This document shows positions 1 to 14,010 of a stretch of 64,000 bases of DNA, piece by piece. The notes under the pieces were generated by a model, which did not search any database, was not told the DNA's origin, and worked only from the letters and a program-made list of their open reading frames with translations. The stretch's first letter is position 1. The number at the start of each line of letters is the position of its first letter. The DNA is taken from assembly GCA_963995505.1 (NCBI GenBank), contig OZ023194.1:11156428-11220427 (forward strand). Direction: 5' to 3'. The stretch is from Hypericum androsaemum (taxonomy: Eukaryota; Streptophyta; Magnoliopsida; Malpighiales; Hypericaceae). The position numbers and the translations under genes are program-made.

Positions 1-1411
1 CCAAGCCACAACTAAAATAGCACGAAAACAAGTAAGTAGCAGCCAGAGCTGTTAAGTGGCATCCAAGCAATATGAGCAGCTTGTTTCGTTAGAGGCTGTT
101 ACGTCCCATAATAGACCTTCTAAAATATTTTTGCCGTTTTTACTGTTTAGTTAAACTCTGCTCAGGTCATTTGTTGATGTTATTGGTCAACTTTTATATC
201 ATGTGAAATGACTTCGATAACTTGAACGAAAGCAGAATGCAAAATGAATCAACATTAGGCAGTCTTGTCGAATGAAGAGTGAATGCTCTTTAAAAGACTG
301 CACCGGATTATGGGTGAGGGAAAAAAACCGAAAACCGTAGACCCGGTCCAAAAGTTTAGTTCAGAACCGGACCCAAAATAATTCTGCATAGCGAATGATC
401 ATCATCTGGATACCCAAAAAAAAACTCGGGTTGTGTGCTATTGAAAATAGACACTTAAGACCCTGAGTTATTAAAACAAACACAAATTTTTTGTATTGAA
501 AAGTCCATTGTACCCCTCTTGAAAATAAAAAACAATAAAACCACACAAAAAACATCCGATCATTGCTGCTCATGAGACCAAAACTGCAATCTTCGGTTCC
601 TCGGTGCCTAAGCTCCCTCGTCGTAATAGAGGGAAACTTTTAATTGGGTTAAGTTATTGAATTTGGTGGGGAATGTGTCCAGCGTGGCCGCGAAATTCAA
701 CTTGCTTCCGACAGAGGAGGACTGGCCGTGGGCAAGAACATGGAAGTGCAAATCAGGGCTAGCAACAAGGCGGTGACCTTCTTCCTTGCGCGATGTTCAC
801 CCTTTAATTTTTGTTGTTTCATTTTCATTGTTTGGTTCACCAGAAAGAGATGGCTTTTGGAGTGGTGACGATAGGATTGTTGTGATTTTCTCGAGGTACC
901 AAAGTATCTTTAACCAAAAAAACTCGTTTTGGAACCACAAACAATCAGAGAGATCAGCATGGCGAGAACAAAAGACAAAATTGAACATGACAAAACCATT
1001 CCTTGTCAGGTACACTCATGGCAGAATAAACAACCATCTTCAGAGTGCATTTATATACATTTCCCGGTGCATATTCTCGCAAGTTCGTTCATCGTGACCT
1101 GAAAATGCAAAGTTCCAGGGCACTCGAGTCTTCCCTTCCAAACGGTTCCCCTCGCCTCTCGAATCACGGATGAACTGAAGCACAAGCTTCTGGGTGGCGG
1201 CAGGGTGTCCTCCATGGGATCCTCCTCCTAGTTCCTATGCCGAAGATATTTTAGTCATCGGGTGGATAAGACTATATGGATCACTGCAGAAAACAAGAAT
1301 AAGCTAGACACTACCTTTGATTCCAGCGGTCATCGACACCTATCATCTGTGCGTTGACAAGAAGACACTGACAAGTTTCTTGCCTGCCGATCACTCAACA
1401 ACCAGAGCCGC
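1..1411. other. 3' flank of the plastid PNPase gene, no gene recognised
   Basis: The stretch holds short AT-rich frames with no recognisable domain. Around 660-800 it becomes more GC-rich and coding-like on the plus strand, but every frame closes within a few dozen codons and I recognise no family. The part next to 1412 is probably the 3' UTR of the minus-strand gene. Confidence 0.4.
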
Positions 1412-4400
1412 CTACCCAACTTTGGCCTCCCCATCCACCAAACTTTCTTCTTTGCTTACAGTGCTACCAACAGCAGTTTTGCTGCTCTTCTTTGACCTTA
1501 CTTTGTTCGAGTTGGAACCATCAGCAGCGACACTGGCTTGTCTTTTGTAAACCTTCTTTGGTTGCTGTTGATTCTCTACAGCAGCACCCTTTGTGGGTTT
1601 TACAGCTTTTTCTGCATAACTATCCTTCGGCTCTTCAACCTTGCTATCTCCTTTCTCCAAGGCTAGAGCAGTTGTCTGCTCATCATTTTCATCCAGCTTT
1701 TCGCCAGGCTTCTCTGAGGTTGATTCACCAAGCAGTGCCTTCCGACTGAAGCGAAGCTGTCCTTTTTCATTAACCTGAGTCATATGTTCTGTAAGCCAAT
1801 TCCATACTTGGTATAATCTCCAAAATAACAGTTTGCTATAGCCAAACTCTATTCCAACATTTATCCCGACTTAAAAATCATATAATTGTGCGGATAACGA
1901 TGACACAAAATACACTATAACAGAATATCTAAAATGAATTTCCCATTTTTTGCATTTTTCCAAGGTTATATATTAACTGAAAAGTATAGATGCCAACATA
2001 TGATAGCTAAAAAGACAAAAGCTGCAAGGAGGTGCAAGCAAAGAATTGAGAAATATAATGCCCTATTCATCTTAGCAAGATTGGCTATTTCGCAAGCCAT
2101 CACAAAAATTGTCAGCAGGAACTCCAATAACCGTAAGAAAATTGATGAATGGTGAAAGAATTCTCTACCTCAATCAGTTTAACATCCACGCGATCCCCAA
2201 CTTTAAAGGCCTGCAACAAAATTTGTAGTGAACTTACTTAAGGTTATAAAAATTTATTTGTTGCAAGTATAAAGATGATCATTTGCTTACATCCTCTGGC
2301 TTCGCCAACCAGCTTGCACTTAGTTCACTTATATGGCAGAGTCCCTGAAGAAGATGTGACACAGTGAGTTTTTTACATTTTAAATGATCTGAATGATTAC
2401 AATACACAATCATCTCGCATTTGTTTCCATTTTTAGAAGGTTGTACATTTTATAGAAAATTCCTCTATGAGATCATGTCTAAAAAATCCCAGATAAGTGT
2501 AAAAATAGATACAAATTAATCTTAATTTGAATTTTTTTTTTCTTGAAACGACATGCAACAAAAAAATTCAATGAAATTAGATTTGTCTTATAGGCAGATG
2601 CTTGTAGAATGAACTTAAACTAAATGTCACATGAAGACAAGAGAAAAGTAATAGCTCAGCAGTTACGCCTGAAGCAAAAATATAAGGCCATTTCAAAAGC
2701 AAAAATAAGCACTCATGTAAACTAAAAGACTTGGTAAATAAATTTTTTGGTGAAAGGATACCTCACGTCCAGGTGATATCTCCACGAAAATGCCATAAGG
2801 GGCTATTGTTTTGATTTCACAGTTCCTGATTAGCAAGATGAAAAAGAGATGAATGAATTCCTGAATAAAGAATTGATCAAACAATTATTACTTGAAAACA
2901 ATGATAGGGAAACACAAATTTCCTGAAGAGAAGGTCAACTGAAACCGTAAAATTTCAGATCACTCCCACTCGGCATACTATTATGAGCCTTTTGTGAATG
3001 TGAATAAAAGCACAAGTAAATCTTATGGCTTGACCGGCTTTGGAGAGCATTTTCAACAAATTTTCTTGTAGGGCATGAAGTGGGCCATTTTAAGTTCCAT
3101 TTAGTGAGTTGAGTTGCTATAACTCCTGCATGAATAGAGGGCCTGGTGATGTTCTTTGAAGAGGTCTATGCCATGAATGTAAGGAAAAGGAGAGAGATAG
3201 GTGAGTGTGAAAGGAGCTATCGATGACTTAAAGGTTAAGTGGTATCAAAATCACTACTCTTGCACTACGTGCTGCAATGGAGAATGATTTGGAAGAGGAA
3301 TGTTCTGCCAAGAGTATCTTCTTTTACTTGGGAAGTGGCTTGGACTAGGATTCTCATTTTTGACAACCTTTAGCGGAGGGAACTGCTGCCGTTAGCTAGA
3401 GTCAGTAGAGCAGCAACTTCTTCTGCACCTAGACAAGGAAGTTGTGGGTGATGGCATATAGTACTATATTGTAGATTGGCTGGTGCGCATGATGTGAGGG
3501 AGGAATTAGGCTTACAGTGAATTGTGCAATAAACGCATGAGGAAATGTACAGAGGAAATCTTTCATTTTGCTATCTTTCAGTCCATATGGAAAGAGAAAT
3601 TAAAGGGTGTTTGAGGGGAATGAAATACCTGTTTTTGATTTCATAAACATATGGTATAGATTTTGTCATTTTGGTATGGAGGGAGATATTTTGATAGTGT
3701 TCTAGACACTGTAGATTTCAAATAGGACTGTAATCAATCTTCTTAATGAACATGGGTGCACCCTTTTGGTGCCTGTTAATTAAATATTTTCTTCACAAAA
3801 ACAAACCTATTTACAAGAGAAACCAAAGAAAATGATGCTTCTAGAGAGTAAAGGAAAAGTTATTTGACAAGAGGATTACTTGTATATATCACCAACAGAT
3901 GGGACATAAGTAAGGTTGCTGATAATCAACTTTGACCTCTCTAAGCTAGCCAAGTCCTTTGCCATTATTTTTACCTGAATAGTCCATGGTGAAGAGTCAG
4001 ACGGTCATACTAAAAAGAATAACCAAAAACATCCAAACCCTAATTAATTTAGTCTTACAGTTCCATTGTCATCTGTGTCGATAGCATCCACTCCAGTTTC
4101 TTCAATGATACTTCTCACCTTCTTTCCACCAGGACCAATGATCAAGTTTATCTTTTCTGGTTTAACCTATGCCAGAAGGTAGGGTTAGAACATGGAGGCG
4201 GTGGAAATGTCGAAAGACAATGAAGCAGTTCAAGTGCCAGAGGCAATGCTAGATGCACATAAGAATATCAACAAACCTTCATGACATATATCAGCGGTGC
4301 ATGCTTAGAAAGCCTCTTAGAAGGAGGAGGAGAGCACTTCGACATTTCAGCTGAAACATTGGACAGATCATACATGTGAGTCTAGGCCAAGGGAAAAGCT

Positions 4401-7400
4401 GATGAACATGGCCAAATATGATCCTAAAATGAGGTGTAAATGATTGCACAGTTAAAAGTACAGATATTTTCGGTCTCCAGAAAGTTAGTTGTTCACTCCT
4501 TTCCATATAGATAATAAGTTATTTTCCTGATCACACAGAGCTTCCTTTTTTAGTCCAGAAAATTTCTGCCATCTGATCTTCTACTGTTCACACAAGCGAT
4601 TGCATAATGCATAGAGCTACTGGAGCTTGGTGCACTGTACCAAGAATATGCCTCCGGCCATCCTTTGCTTGTAGAAGTGCCTTTCTCATTACAGGTAATG
4701 TGATGCCTCCCACCTATCATGTCGAAAATGGCCAAACTAACAATTAGAAATAATGATGCAGCACCGACTGAGACAGCACAGCTTTCTGCTGAACCTTCTT
4801 TTGTCTACTTCAATAAGAAATTGGAACCAGCTGTCTGATCTAAAGAGTCCTACAGAGTCATATTTGAATTAAACCAAACCAAGATTAAAGAAACCCAACG
4901 ATCCAAATGCAACCAACATCACATGGAGCATCCAATCTCCCCTTAGCATGGGAGTTGAAGCATTGTTTAAGACCACGTCATGGCATCTTATAGTAACATG
5001 AAGGTACATATAGAATTGAATGGACAATTACCTTGATATCCAACTGGAATGCAGTTACTCCATCTTCGTTTCCAGCGACCTGCAAAATGTTTCTTCTCCT
5101 TAGTTTATGAAGAGAAATCAGGTGTTCTATGAAAAAGCAGCTGGCCTTTGCTTCTGAACTTTACTGAGTGTCTTCAATATTTTCATCAGACCTGAGGCAA
5201 AAAATTGACCAGGATCTAACTCAAGAAATTTTCGGAAAGGAATGGAGTCCTACTTTGAAATCCATGTCTCCAGATGCATCTTCAGCTCCAGTAATGTCAG
5301 ATAGAATAAGTGGTGTCCCATCACCACCAAATTCTTCAGTGTCGAAAACCATACCCATAGCAATCCCAGCAATCGAGCCTTTCACTGGAACTCCAGCATC
5401 TTGCAATGCTAAGCAACCTCCACATACAGATGCCATGCTGTATCACAATATATAGTTCACAACAGATATCAAGATCAAAGGCATGGAACAACTAAAATGG
5501 CAAGCAGCTTTAAGGGGAAACGGATGCTACTCTTAAAGCAAACTGAAGTTGCAAGATTCTAATAATAAATTATTAAGTTGTACAACAAGGAAACTATTTC
5601 CAGCTTCTGACCTTGAGGAGCCATTGCTTTCAGTGATGGTGCTTTCAACGCGTACAGTATATGGAAAATCCTCTCCAGATGGCAATATGGATTCAAGAGA
5701 TCTCTCAGCAAGCATTCCATGGCCAATTTCTCTCCTACTAGGGGCTCCTATCCTTCCTACTTCTCCAACAGATGATGGTGGAAATGAGTACTGAAATGCA
5801 AGGGGAAAAAATCAGGACCGTCTTCAGGTTCTAATCGTGAGATGATGGAAACATATTTGCTAGACCAGAATACATGTCATATAATCGACTCCAGAAGGTC
5901 ATTTGAAGACACTCAAAGCAACTGGAACCAGAAATTACTAGCAGACAAGAAACATAAATCGCTTTATTTTGGTCATTGTATTCTGTGAATAATGCAACAA
6001 GCTAATAGCATCGATCAACCCTAAATAAATGTAGAGCTTGAAGGGAAACGTCGTTCCAGACCTGAAGATAGAACTTCTTAAATTCTTCTTCATCCACCAA
6101 GTTGTCCACCCTCTGTGCCATTTGTTTATCACCAAGAGTAACCACTGCTAGCGACTATAAAAGAAAGAATGACCTCACATGAAGAAGAAGAAAAATTGGA
6201 AATTGAAAGATAGAAGAGAGTCAATATCTTTCATTGGGTCATATGAACAAGAAGTTATATGGCTTCACCTCAAGATGACACAAAGAAAACACCAAGCTGC
6301 ATATAGTAAAAAAAGCACAAACAGAAAAGAAAAAAAAAAGGAAGCATGGCACTGAGCTGGAAATCCATCCATCATGCAATTTAAGCTGTAGAATCCCGAC
6401 TATTTGGATGCAAAAAGATAGTGAATCATGATTATGTTGTCCAAAAAGGGATAGTTTCAGGATGAATTACAAAGTTTCCACTTGATAAAAGGGACAGGAA
6501 GTATAGATGAGCATTGTCCTTAAGAAACCTCACATAAATAACATATCCACATCTAGATAATTATGAATGATTTTGTCTGTCAGAAAAATCACTGTAAAAC
6601 AAACCTGTGTTTCTCCGCGTGTAAAAAGAGCACTACCGTGTGCTCTGGGGAGCAACCCACATTTTGAGGTGATTGGACGAATTCCTTCAGGATCTCGCCC
6701 ATCACTTCTTTTTCCTCCCTGTAACAATTGGAATGAATGATCTTGATGCATATATATCCTACGAAGTTGATATTAGAACAACAAAGGAAAAAAAGCCCAT
6801 TGCTACTGACGCTAACCATTATACCTCAACAATGCGTCTTCTGAGGAACTTGGAAGCAACTTCTTTGAACACCAGCTTCACATCTACCTCCTTAAACAGC
6901 TGCAAGGAATCATTGAAAGGATGGTCATATAATAGACAACATCAAACAGTACCTTCAAGCAGAACCAATTAGTAAAGGAGCATATCCACCAGTTACCAAG
7001 GGAGTGGACTTCCGTGGAATTTGCTTCATATGGATGTCACCCTCATATACTTCACCATCCACAACCACTTCCTCATCTTCGTCCTCTTCCTCTAGCATTT
7101 CAGCAATAGTTTCAGTGGCTGCCACGCTGTCATCCTTACTAACATATCCCTGGTCCGTAAGTATACTGATAACTCTCTCCTCCAGCGAAGAAAGGGCCTT
7201 CCTTCTAGGAATTTTGTTTTTAATTTGTAGCGCCTCAATCAGTTCATCACCGGCAATTTCCTGTCACGGTACCAGTTAAAACTCAAAAACAGATTCAAGT
7301 ACCCTGAAATAGCACAACGCTCTCTAGAAAGGGCGGGGGCAACTTATGCATCATTGTAGGCATACAGCTAAAAGAATATGTTGTTACGCATGGGAATCAT

Positions 7401-10400
7401 TAAACTATTACTCCAAACTATTTGTAGTTCATTCTCTTTATAGGCATCACTGTAACCAAACTGTTAACAATTGAAGAACATCTGATCATAGACAATTAGC
7501 AATAGTGTGGGAACTCCACACCTGCATCACTCATATAGTGGAAAATTTTCATGGCCCAACTAAATGTTAATGTTCTAGAATGCAAGGAAAAGGCAGCCCA
7601 GGAACTAAGCATCATACAGAACATGTCCATTTTGAAATTCGCTTTTCATTTGCTATTGCATGTTCAGGTAATCCTACATTAGTAATATAGCACGCACCAT
7701 AAGCTAACTACAACAATAAATAGTATCAGTCAGCACTAAGCTTTGACAAGTTTCTAATGTTAGATCAAATCTTTATCACCAAAAACAACATTAGGTCACA
7801 ATATGGATAAATTAGTGATAACATAAATGACAAGTCTATAGGGAATAATAGTAGAGCCCTTACCTCCACATGCTTGTACAAGTCCGGTGGAGGTAACTTT
7901 ATAGCATCAACCATTTTAGGCTTTCCACAGTGTTTGACCAGCGTCTCCACCTCCTTGCAGATTTTCTGGACAGCCTCCTGGCTTTTGATAAACAAGGAAG
8001 AGCTTACAATCTAAAGGCCTGTTTCCTATGTGCTTATGAGCCATTGGGAAGCATAATTGAAGAAACAATGAACATCAAAATTTTCAACAGATGCCAAGGA
8101 GCTTTCTAGGAAGATGATGCATTACATACTATACCTCTCAGAAGTAACAAATAATACATTCCTGTCACAATGGAAATTAAAAGATAAAACACTAACATGG
8201 AGAGCAAGTTCATGTTCACAGATTCTAAAATCATTTATACTTGCAGCAAGCATCTTGAACACAGACAGCAAGAGGAACAAAGACAGGACAGAGTTCCTTC
8301 ATGACGATCAAGACATTACTACAAACTCTGTTGCTTGTGAGCTCAAAAATTGTTTTAACAAAACACAAATGGCTTGGAGTCATAAATTGGATGAAATATG
8401 CATAGAGAAAGAAGCAACCTGCCCAAGTTGTACTGCTTCGAGCAACTTTTCTTCTGGAAGAAAATTACAAAAACCCTGCAAGTTCAAGGTGATGGAAACA
8501 AAAAAAAATTAGGAACTGTGCTCATAAAACTGTCAATCCGCATTTGATGCAAGATTCATAATCCAAGGGAGATACATCTAGTACAGTGCTATTTAGAGCT
8601 GAAACAGGAAGAATAGAGCTTATCAGCTAACACCAGTAACTAAAAAGATAGACCCAACTTTTATATAGTGGAAAGCAGACCCCAACTCTACAAATCATAT
8701 TTAATACTAATTAGTTTGAAAATAGGAAATAGCAAGTAGCAATTTGAGGATGTTCTAAACAGATATCTGTTTTAACACCAGCGAGAAATTTTATTCTAAA
8801 TTAGAGTAAAAGGGAGCTAAGTATGTGAAAATTGCTACACTAATCATCATTAGAGGATTTCCATTCATCACCAGGTTTCTTTGCAGAAGCCAAAGGACCT
8901 ACAGATATATAGTTGAAAACAAAGTAGATAAAATTCCATTTTCATTCTTCTGTCATAGAGACCATGCATGTTAAACCTAATCAAACTACTCCTTTGTTTT
9001 ATTAGTAAACACGGATCATCGAAAGGGACCAAGGGCACCAGTTTACACATTTTCCAGCAGAAAGGTGAGTTAATAATACAAGTTACATACATCACCGGAG
9101 AAATGGTCTTGCCTAAACACCAAATTAAAAGGGAGTCATATCTAGATTGTGATTACACTTATTTTGTACCAAATTCGCTCAAGTGAACTTGATTCTAGAA
9201 AAATTGGTCCAGCTAGCATCCACAAAATTGACGATCAAGCAATAGTATTCAAACAGCCATTGTAGAACAAATAAAAGTCAACCTCTATCATCAATATAGC
9301 AGTGTCAGTGCCTGCCAACACTAAATCCAACTCTGACTCCTCGATTTCTTTCGTCGTGGGATTAACGATGAACTTGCCACCGACCAAGCCAACCCGAACT
9401 CCTGCAACAGTTTTTGTAGTTGGCACCTCCGACAGGGCTCTGTGACATTTATATTCATATATTTGACAATGCATACATCATAATATATCTTAAACACTCA
9501 AAAAACTGAAAGATAAACAATCATACTTACACTGCTATTCCAGCTGCTGTGATTGCCAAGGCATCTGTGGGGTGCAAACCATCATAGCTTATAACCTATT
9601 AAATCCCATCACAAGAAAAACACATTAAGATGAGTTACCATTTTTAAGCAAAAACAAAGTACCGAGGAAGGCAGCAAGTTACATCGGAGGAAAAAAATGT
9701 ACGGTTACCAAAATAAATTTCATGGACAATTTCAATCATATAGCTATCTTTTTTTTAGTCCCCAATCATATAACCCTGAGTTTCTCTTCCGTCAACCAAC
9801 TTGGAGGACCCCCACATGCAAGGTGGGAGGCAAGAGTAGTTAACTTGAATTAGCCTCAGTAGTTGATAAATTCGTAATGTGTACTAAGCTGAAACAAAAT
9901 ACATATGCTTGATGCTTCCACCAATCAGAAAGTGTGTATTTATTGCCTTAAAAGAGGATAAATAAACCTCAGAAACAAGCCAATTATGGTAAGAAAATAA
10001 AAAAAATGTTACACCACCATGGACCAACTTGCTACACATCTGTTTCAACTTACCCAAGATAGTATCTGAGTTTCATGGTAGAATCCCTTCATCATTGTAG
10101 GGCGCAGAGGCCTATCAATTAATCTACAAATAAGAACCTACATAAGCATGGGAGTGAAAGTGAGCTGACGAGAAATTGGCAAAAGACATGGCTAGAACTC
10201 CTCGAGTCAAACAATATCTTGGGAAATATAGAAAGCAAGGAATTTCTTTAACTCTCTTTGTTGTATCACACCGAATGTCATTGATCCCAGGAAACAAGTA
10301 AGAGAATACAAACACGATCTCTCAATTTATTGCCATTTGCAAAAAAAAACATTCTGTTATGAATTCAAACATATATTCGTAAAGAAAAGAATTCCCCTTA

Positions 10401-11703
10401 ATTAAGTCAACAAACCCTCTGTAACCTGCAACCTATTTTAGTTTCAATTTAAATAACTTTGAAACACCCATCACACATGCCGTATGAAAAACTTTAGAAG
10501 GTTAAGTTACTAACGCTAAGTACACTGCAGGTTCTTTTCACAATCTAGTACTTATAGAGAGCAAACTGAAATCGAGGCTGCACTTAAAGCAGCTTTTGGA
10601 AAAAGAAAAGAAAAAAAAAAGAATAAGGGCCATTGACAACTGAAACAAATTCTTGTGCTGCTTAGAGGACCAATAGTGAATGTTGGCCTCCAAAAACTGA
10701 ATCTTACCCCAGCTTCTGCTTCCAGTCTACAGGAAGCTCCTCCCAAAACTATATCCAAACTCAAATGTAATTCAGAAAAGAAGAATAGCTGCCTATTTTT
10801 CCAAATGGGAAGAGCTAGCTACAATACTATAAAAAGCATTGTGTTGCTGGACAGTTGACAAAGCAATCAAAACTTTTTGAGGAACATTTATTCACTGCAG
10901 CAACCTCACAAATCTAAATCCATCAAACGGTTACCTCGTGATCTTTTGTCTTCCCTTCCCGTTTGAAGAAGCCTCCACTTCAGAAAACGAGCAACAAATA
11001 CCAAAGATTCAGCTAAAAAATTTCGAAAATCACATCCACAATAGGAAGAAAACTACAACTAACCTGGTTCGACCCGCCGCTGAAAAACGCTCTTGATAAT
11101 GCACAGAAAGCGGAAAAAAATCCGACGGTTCACTGGGAGCCTCATCCAAGCAAGCAGTAGTGTATATTATCTACAAAAAACGCTCGGTCAAAAGGAATCT
11201 CGTATCGCTCTCACTCGAACCACGATCCTCGTGCTTCTATTTCAAAAACAACTAAACTTCATTGTCACTTACAGTTTCACCATCAGCAACCGTTACCGCC
11301 CCGCTAGCCTGTCTCCCCATATGGCCTGTCTCAACCACAATCTGCAAATAGATCGAAAATTTTCAACTTAACCGTCAAAAAATTAACAAAAAACCGAAAA
11401 ATCGAAACACCGAGTACGCCTTGCGGCTACCCTCACATGTCTGTCGCCGTAGGGGATTTTAACGGACACGGGTTGGGGAAGAGAAGGCGGGCCACCGGGC
11501 TCCTCCAGGGCCCGCAGCCTCCGGAGTAGGCCGCTCTTCGCATTATTCCTTGGGAGAAGAGAAGACAGGGAAGCTTTCCAGCTGGCGGAAGTTGGGGGAC
11601 GGGAAGAGGCGGGGCGAGGGCAGTTTCGGGATAGTGAAAGCTTGAGGCGGTTGGTTGGAGGCGAAGGTAGGGTTTGGAAGCTGCTAGGGTTAGCGGCGAG
11701 CAT
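1412..11703 (-). CDS. PNP1: polyribonucleotide nucleotidyltransferase 1, chloroplastic (PNPase, RIF10 type), 24 exons
   Basis: Plastid PNPase degrades and polymerises RNA 3'-5' by phosphorolysis and matures chloroplast transcripts. Exons on the complement (each GT-AG, phases agree): 11437-11703, 11273-11341, 11064-11170, 10935-10977, 10054-10137, 9531-9595, 9283-9439, 8419-8475, 7864-7977, 6997-7260, 6825-6899, 6605-6718, 6062-6154, 5612-5790, 5254-5437, 5032-5079, 4641-4713, 4277-4350, 4059-4166, 3880-3974, 2762-2825, 2291-2344, 2169-2210, 1412-1774. They give 930 aa, close to the family length. Seen in order: a Ser/Arg-rich presequence of about 70 residues, fitting a transit peptide; RNase PH domain 1; a helical linker with an acidic run near residue 380; RNase PH domain 2 with RSDGR and the catalytic stretch [15 protein letters not shown] (about 610-624); a KH domain with GPGG at about 700-703; an S1 domain (about 755-822, with [13 protein letters not shown]); and a charged Lys/Glu-rich tail. 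The start at 11703 gives the only frame that runs into the family's VKIPYGDRH segment. Identity is very likely; single splice sites are inferred. Confidence 0.93.
3060..3800 (+). mobile_element. decayed LINE 3' fragment inside a PNP1 intron
   Basis: Within the intron between exons 3880-3974 and 2762-2825, on the opposite strand, the plus strand from 3278 reads [19 protein letters not shown]. This is the zf-RVT type region near the end of plant LINE ORF2 (W-W-K-PRV-FTW pattern), broken by stops and shifts. A later stretch near 3570-3780 looks like the usual LINE C-terminal end. There is no intact frame and no clear target duplication. Sense relative to the gene is antisense. Confidence 0.55.
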
Positions 11704-11789
11704 TTTTGTGGTGGGAGCCGCCGCCGCCGCTCCAAGGGAGCTCAGTAAGTGGCTTAGCTTCGGGTACAGAGGAAGAAGACGAAAGGGAC

Positions 11790-11814
11790 GGAGAGAGAGA
11801 GAGAGAGAGAGAGA
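11790..11814 (-). promoter_or_regulatory. pyrimidine (CT)n patch upstream of PNP1
   Basis: A perfect GA dinucleotide run on the plus strand is a CT run on the coding strand, about 90-110 bp upstream of the PNP1 start codon. Such Y-patches are common core-promoter or 5' UTR elements in plants. The role here is inferred from position only. Confidence 0.4.
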
Positions 11815-11970
11815 TGGAACTTGGGGTTTATCCGTTTGTTTGATGGGTTTATCTTATTTTTTAGGGACAAGTTTGTACGGATGAACTAATAAGTCGACTA
11901 ATAAAAATTAGTGGATTATTGGCCCTTAACTTCTAAAAACACTTGATATCTAGTCGGTCGAACTTCTAGC

Positions 11971-12410
11971 CATGGTTTTAAAAAATGTGATCCGATTGGT
12001 TGGACCGAGAATCGGGTACATAGAGCGGGTCATTTTTAGGTTTTTGACCGAGGTCTGTACTAACCGGACTAAATATGGTCGGACCGGCCGATTTTGAGGT
12101 CCACCCTGACCGATCGAACCTGGTTCGTACAAAAATGGACAAAATTGACTTTTTTTGGTGGTTTTCTAGAAAAAAATTGATTTGACAAGTTTATAGAGTA
12201 ATAAATAAATAAATAAGTAGATTTATATAGTGGAGAGATAAAAAATTAAGTCTACTTTTTTTGTATGGAAAATAAGTCTATTTCTACATATATGTATGTA
12301 TATATATTATTTAAAATATTAAAAAATAAAAATGTTTTTGGTCCGACCGGCCGACCCAGAAAACTGTAGAAATTCCGGGTTGTAGCTCTGGGCCGGGTTT
12401 TAAAACCATG
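11971..12410. mobile_element. hAT-like non-autonomous element, about 440 bp
   Basis: The ends are inverted: catggttttaaaa at the left and ttttaaaaccatg at the right. They are flanked by cttctagc (11963-11970) and ctgctagc (12411-12418), an 8-bp target duplication with one mismatch, which is the hAT length. The body contains several copies of a GGTCGGACCGG-like sequence near both ends and no coding frame. A related element is seen at 33.17-33.53 kb. Superfamily assignment rests on the duplication length alone. Confidence 0.55.
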
Positions 12411-13821
12411 CTGCTAGCTGAGTTTTAGACAAAACTCGACCCAAATTTGATCTCGGGTAGTAGTCCGACCGATCAGATCGCCGGTCGGACTGCAGTTTTT
12501 GAAAACATTGGTGTCAAGGGTTCCTCTTCCAATTTTTTATTTTTTATTTTTAATATAAGAAGCTAGTTATGGATAAAATTTTTGAGTTTTGAGATCGATT
12601 TCAAGACAAAATTTGTTTGTTTAATACATTTCAATAACGTCTCCAAGTTCTCATTCCTTAAGACTATCCACAACAGCAATTCAATCAATCTAGTTCACGG
12701 AATAAATAATTAATTTATTTCTCATCCATACTCAATCCATTCCAATTACATATTTTCTTACCCACAGAAGCAACTCAATTCACAGAATAAATAATTAATT
12801 TCTTTGTCATTCACATATTATCTAATATCATTTTTTGTGTATATATAAATTATAATAAATATACGATAATGATTATTATGTATTTACAACAAGAAAAAAA
12901 ATTACAATAAAGTAATAAAATTAAGATTACAAAATGACTACAAAATTAGATAGAAATTAGAAAAAAGTACACTTTTAGTACTTGTGGTTTCACGTTTTGA
13001 CAAATATGATCTTGTAGTTTAAAAATGACGTTTTGAATCTTGTGGTATGCACCCTCGTGTCACTTTTAGGCTCAGATGGCTCCCCGAGCCAAATTTGGCT
13101 TCGAACCAAAAAATGGAGTGTTTTGTAGCTGAGTTGGCTGCCACGTCATAATTTTTTTATCCTGTTTATGATGTGAGTTATCACGTGGTAAATTCAAAAA
13201 AAATCCCAAAATTATTTTCTCCTCTCTTGGCCTCCTCCCCTCTCTCTCCCCTCCTTTCTTCTTCCTCCTTCCCTCTCTCCTCTCTTCCTCCTCCTCCCCT
13301 CTCTCTTTCCCCCTGGAAAATATCATGTCAAAGAAAAATCCCAAATCTGAGAACAACCAATCAACCAAACATTCTCACTCCCCAATCTTTTGAATGCCAT
13401 TAACAACAACAACATCGACCAAAATTTAACACTAAGAACAACATCCACATCCAATCAACACTGAGAACAACACCCAAAATTGGAGATGAACCCTAAATAA
13501 AAAATTGGGGATTATATTTGAATCAAATTTATAGGTTCCGAGAAGACCCAAGGTGGGGTATGGAATAATAATGGTAGCCCTAGGGTTGAGTTAAGGAGAA
13601 GTTAGCAGAAACCCATCTCCTAAAACACCTTCCTTCTTCTCAAGTCCCTGGAAGTTCTATATCACAAAAGGGTTCCTTCTTTTTTCTCTCTCATGGTTGG
13701 CAAGGGGAAGAAGCTACTGTAGCCTCAAGTTGGAAGCTTTGTGCTCTTGTTGGTAACTAAAAGCAACCATCTTTACTGGGTTCCTTTTCTTTCCTCTTGG
13801 TTTTGGTCAAGGAGTTTGGTG

Positions 13822-13941
13822 ATGTTGGCGGCGATGACGGAGGAGCGGCCCAACACGCCGGTGCGGCTCTAGATCTGCGTGTACGCGCTGCAGTGCCTCG
13901 TCCACGTGGTGCTCATGTGGATGGAGTACTGAAGGCGGAGG
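13822..13941 (+). pseudogene. captured fragment of a RING E3 ubiquitin ligase gene (At1g12760/At1g63170-like), broken
   Basis: In one plus-strand frame this reads ERPNTPVRL, stop, ICVYALQCLVHVVLMWMEY, stop, RRR. That matches, from my memory of the family, the membrane segment near the N-terminus of plant RING-type E3 ligases of the At1g12760/At1g63170 group, where Trp and Arg stand at the two stop positions. The stops would be TGG to TAG and CGA to TGA. It is far more GC-rich than the surrounding sequence and lies between the MULE arms, so it looks like a captured host gene piece. No RING domain is present. Confidence 0.6.
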
Positions 13942-14010
13942 GGAGGGCAGGAGGGGGAGCGGGGCGGAGGGGAGGGCAGGAGGGGGAGCGGGGCGGAGGG
14001 GAGCAAGAGA
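13934..14010. repeat. 29-bp GC-rich tandem repeat, about 2.5 copies
   Basis: A unit starting ggcggaggggagggcagg recurs at 13934, 13963 and 13992. It directly follows the captured E3 ligase fragment inside the MULE and may be an expansion of that fragment's Arg-rich codons. Confidence 0.8.

Noticed and set aside
8114..8512. 132-codon plus-strand frame inside PNP1
   Set aside because: It lies mostly in an intron antisense to PNP1 and shows no recognisable domain.
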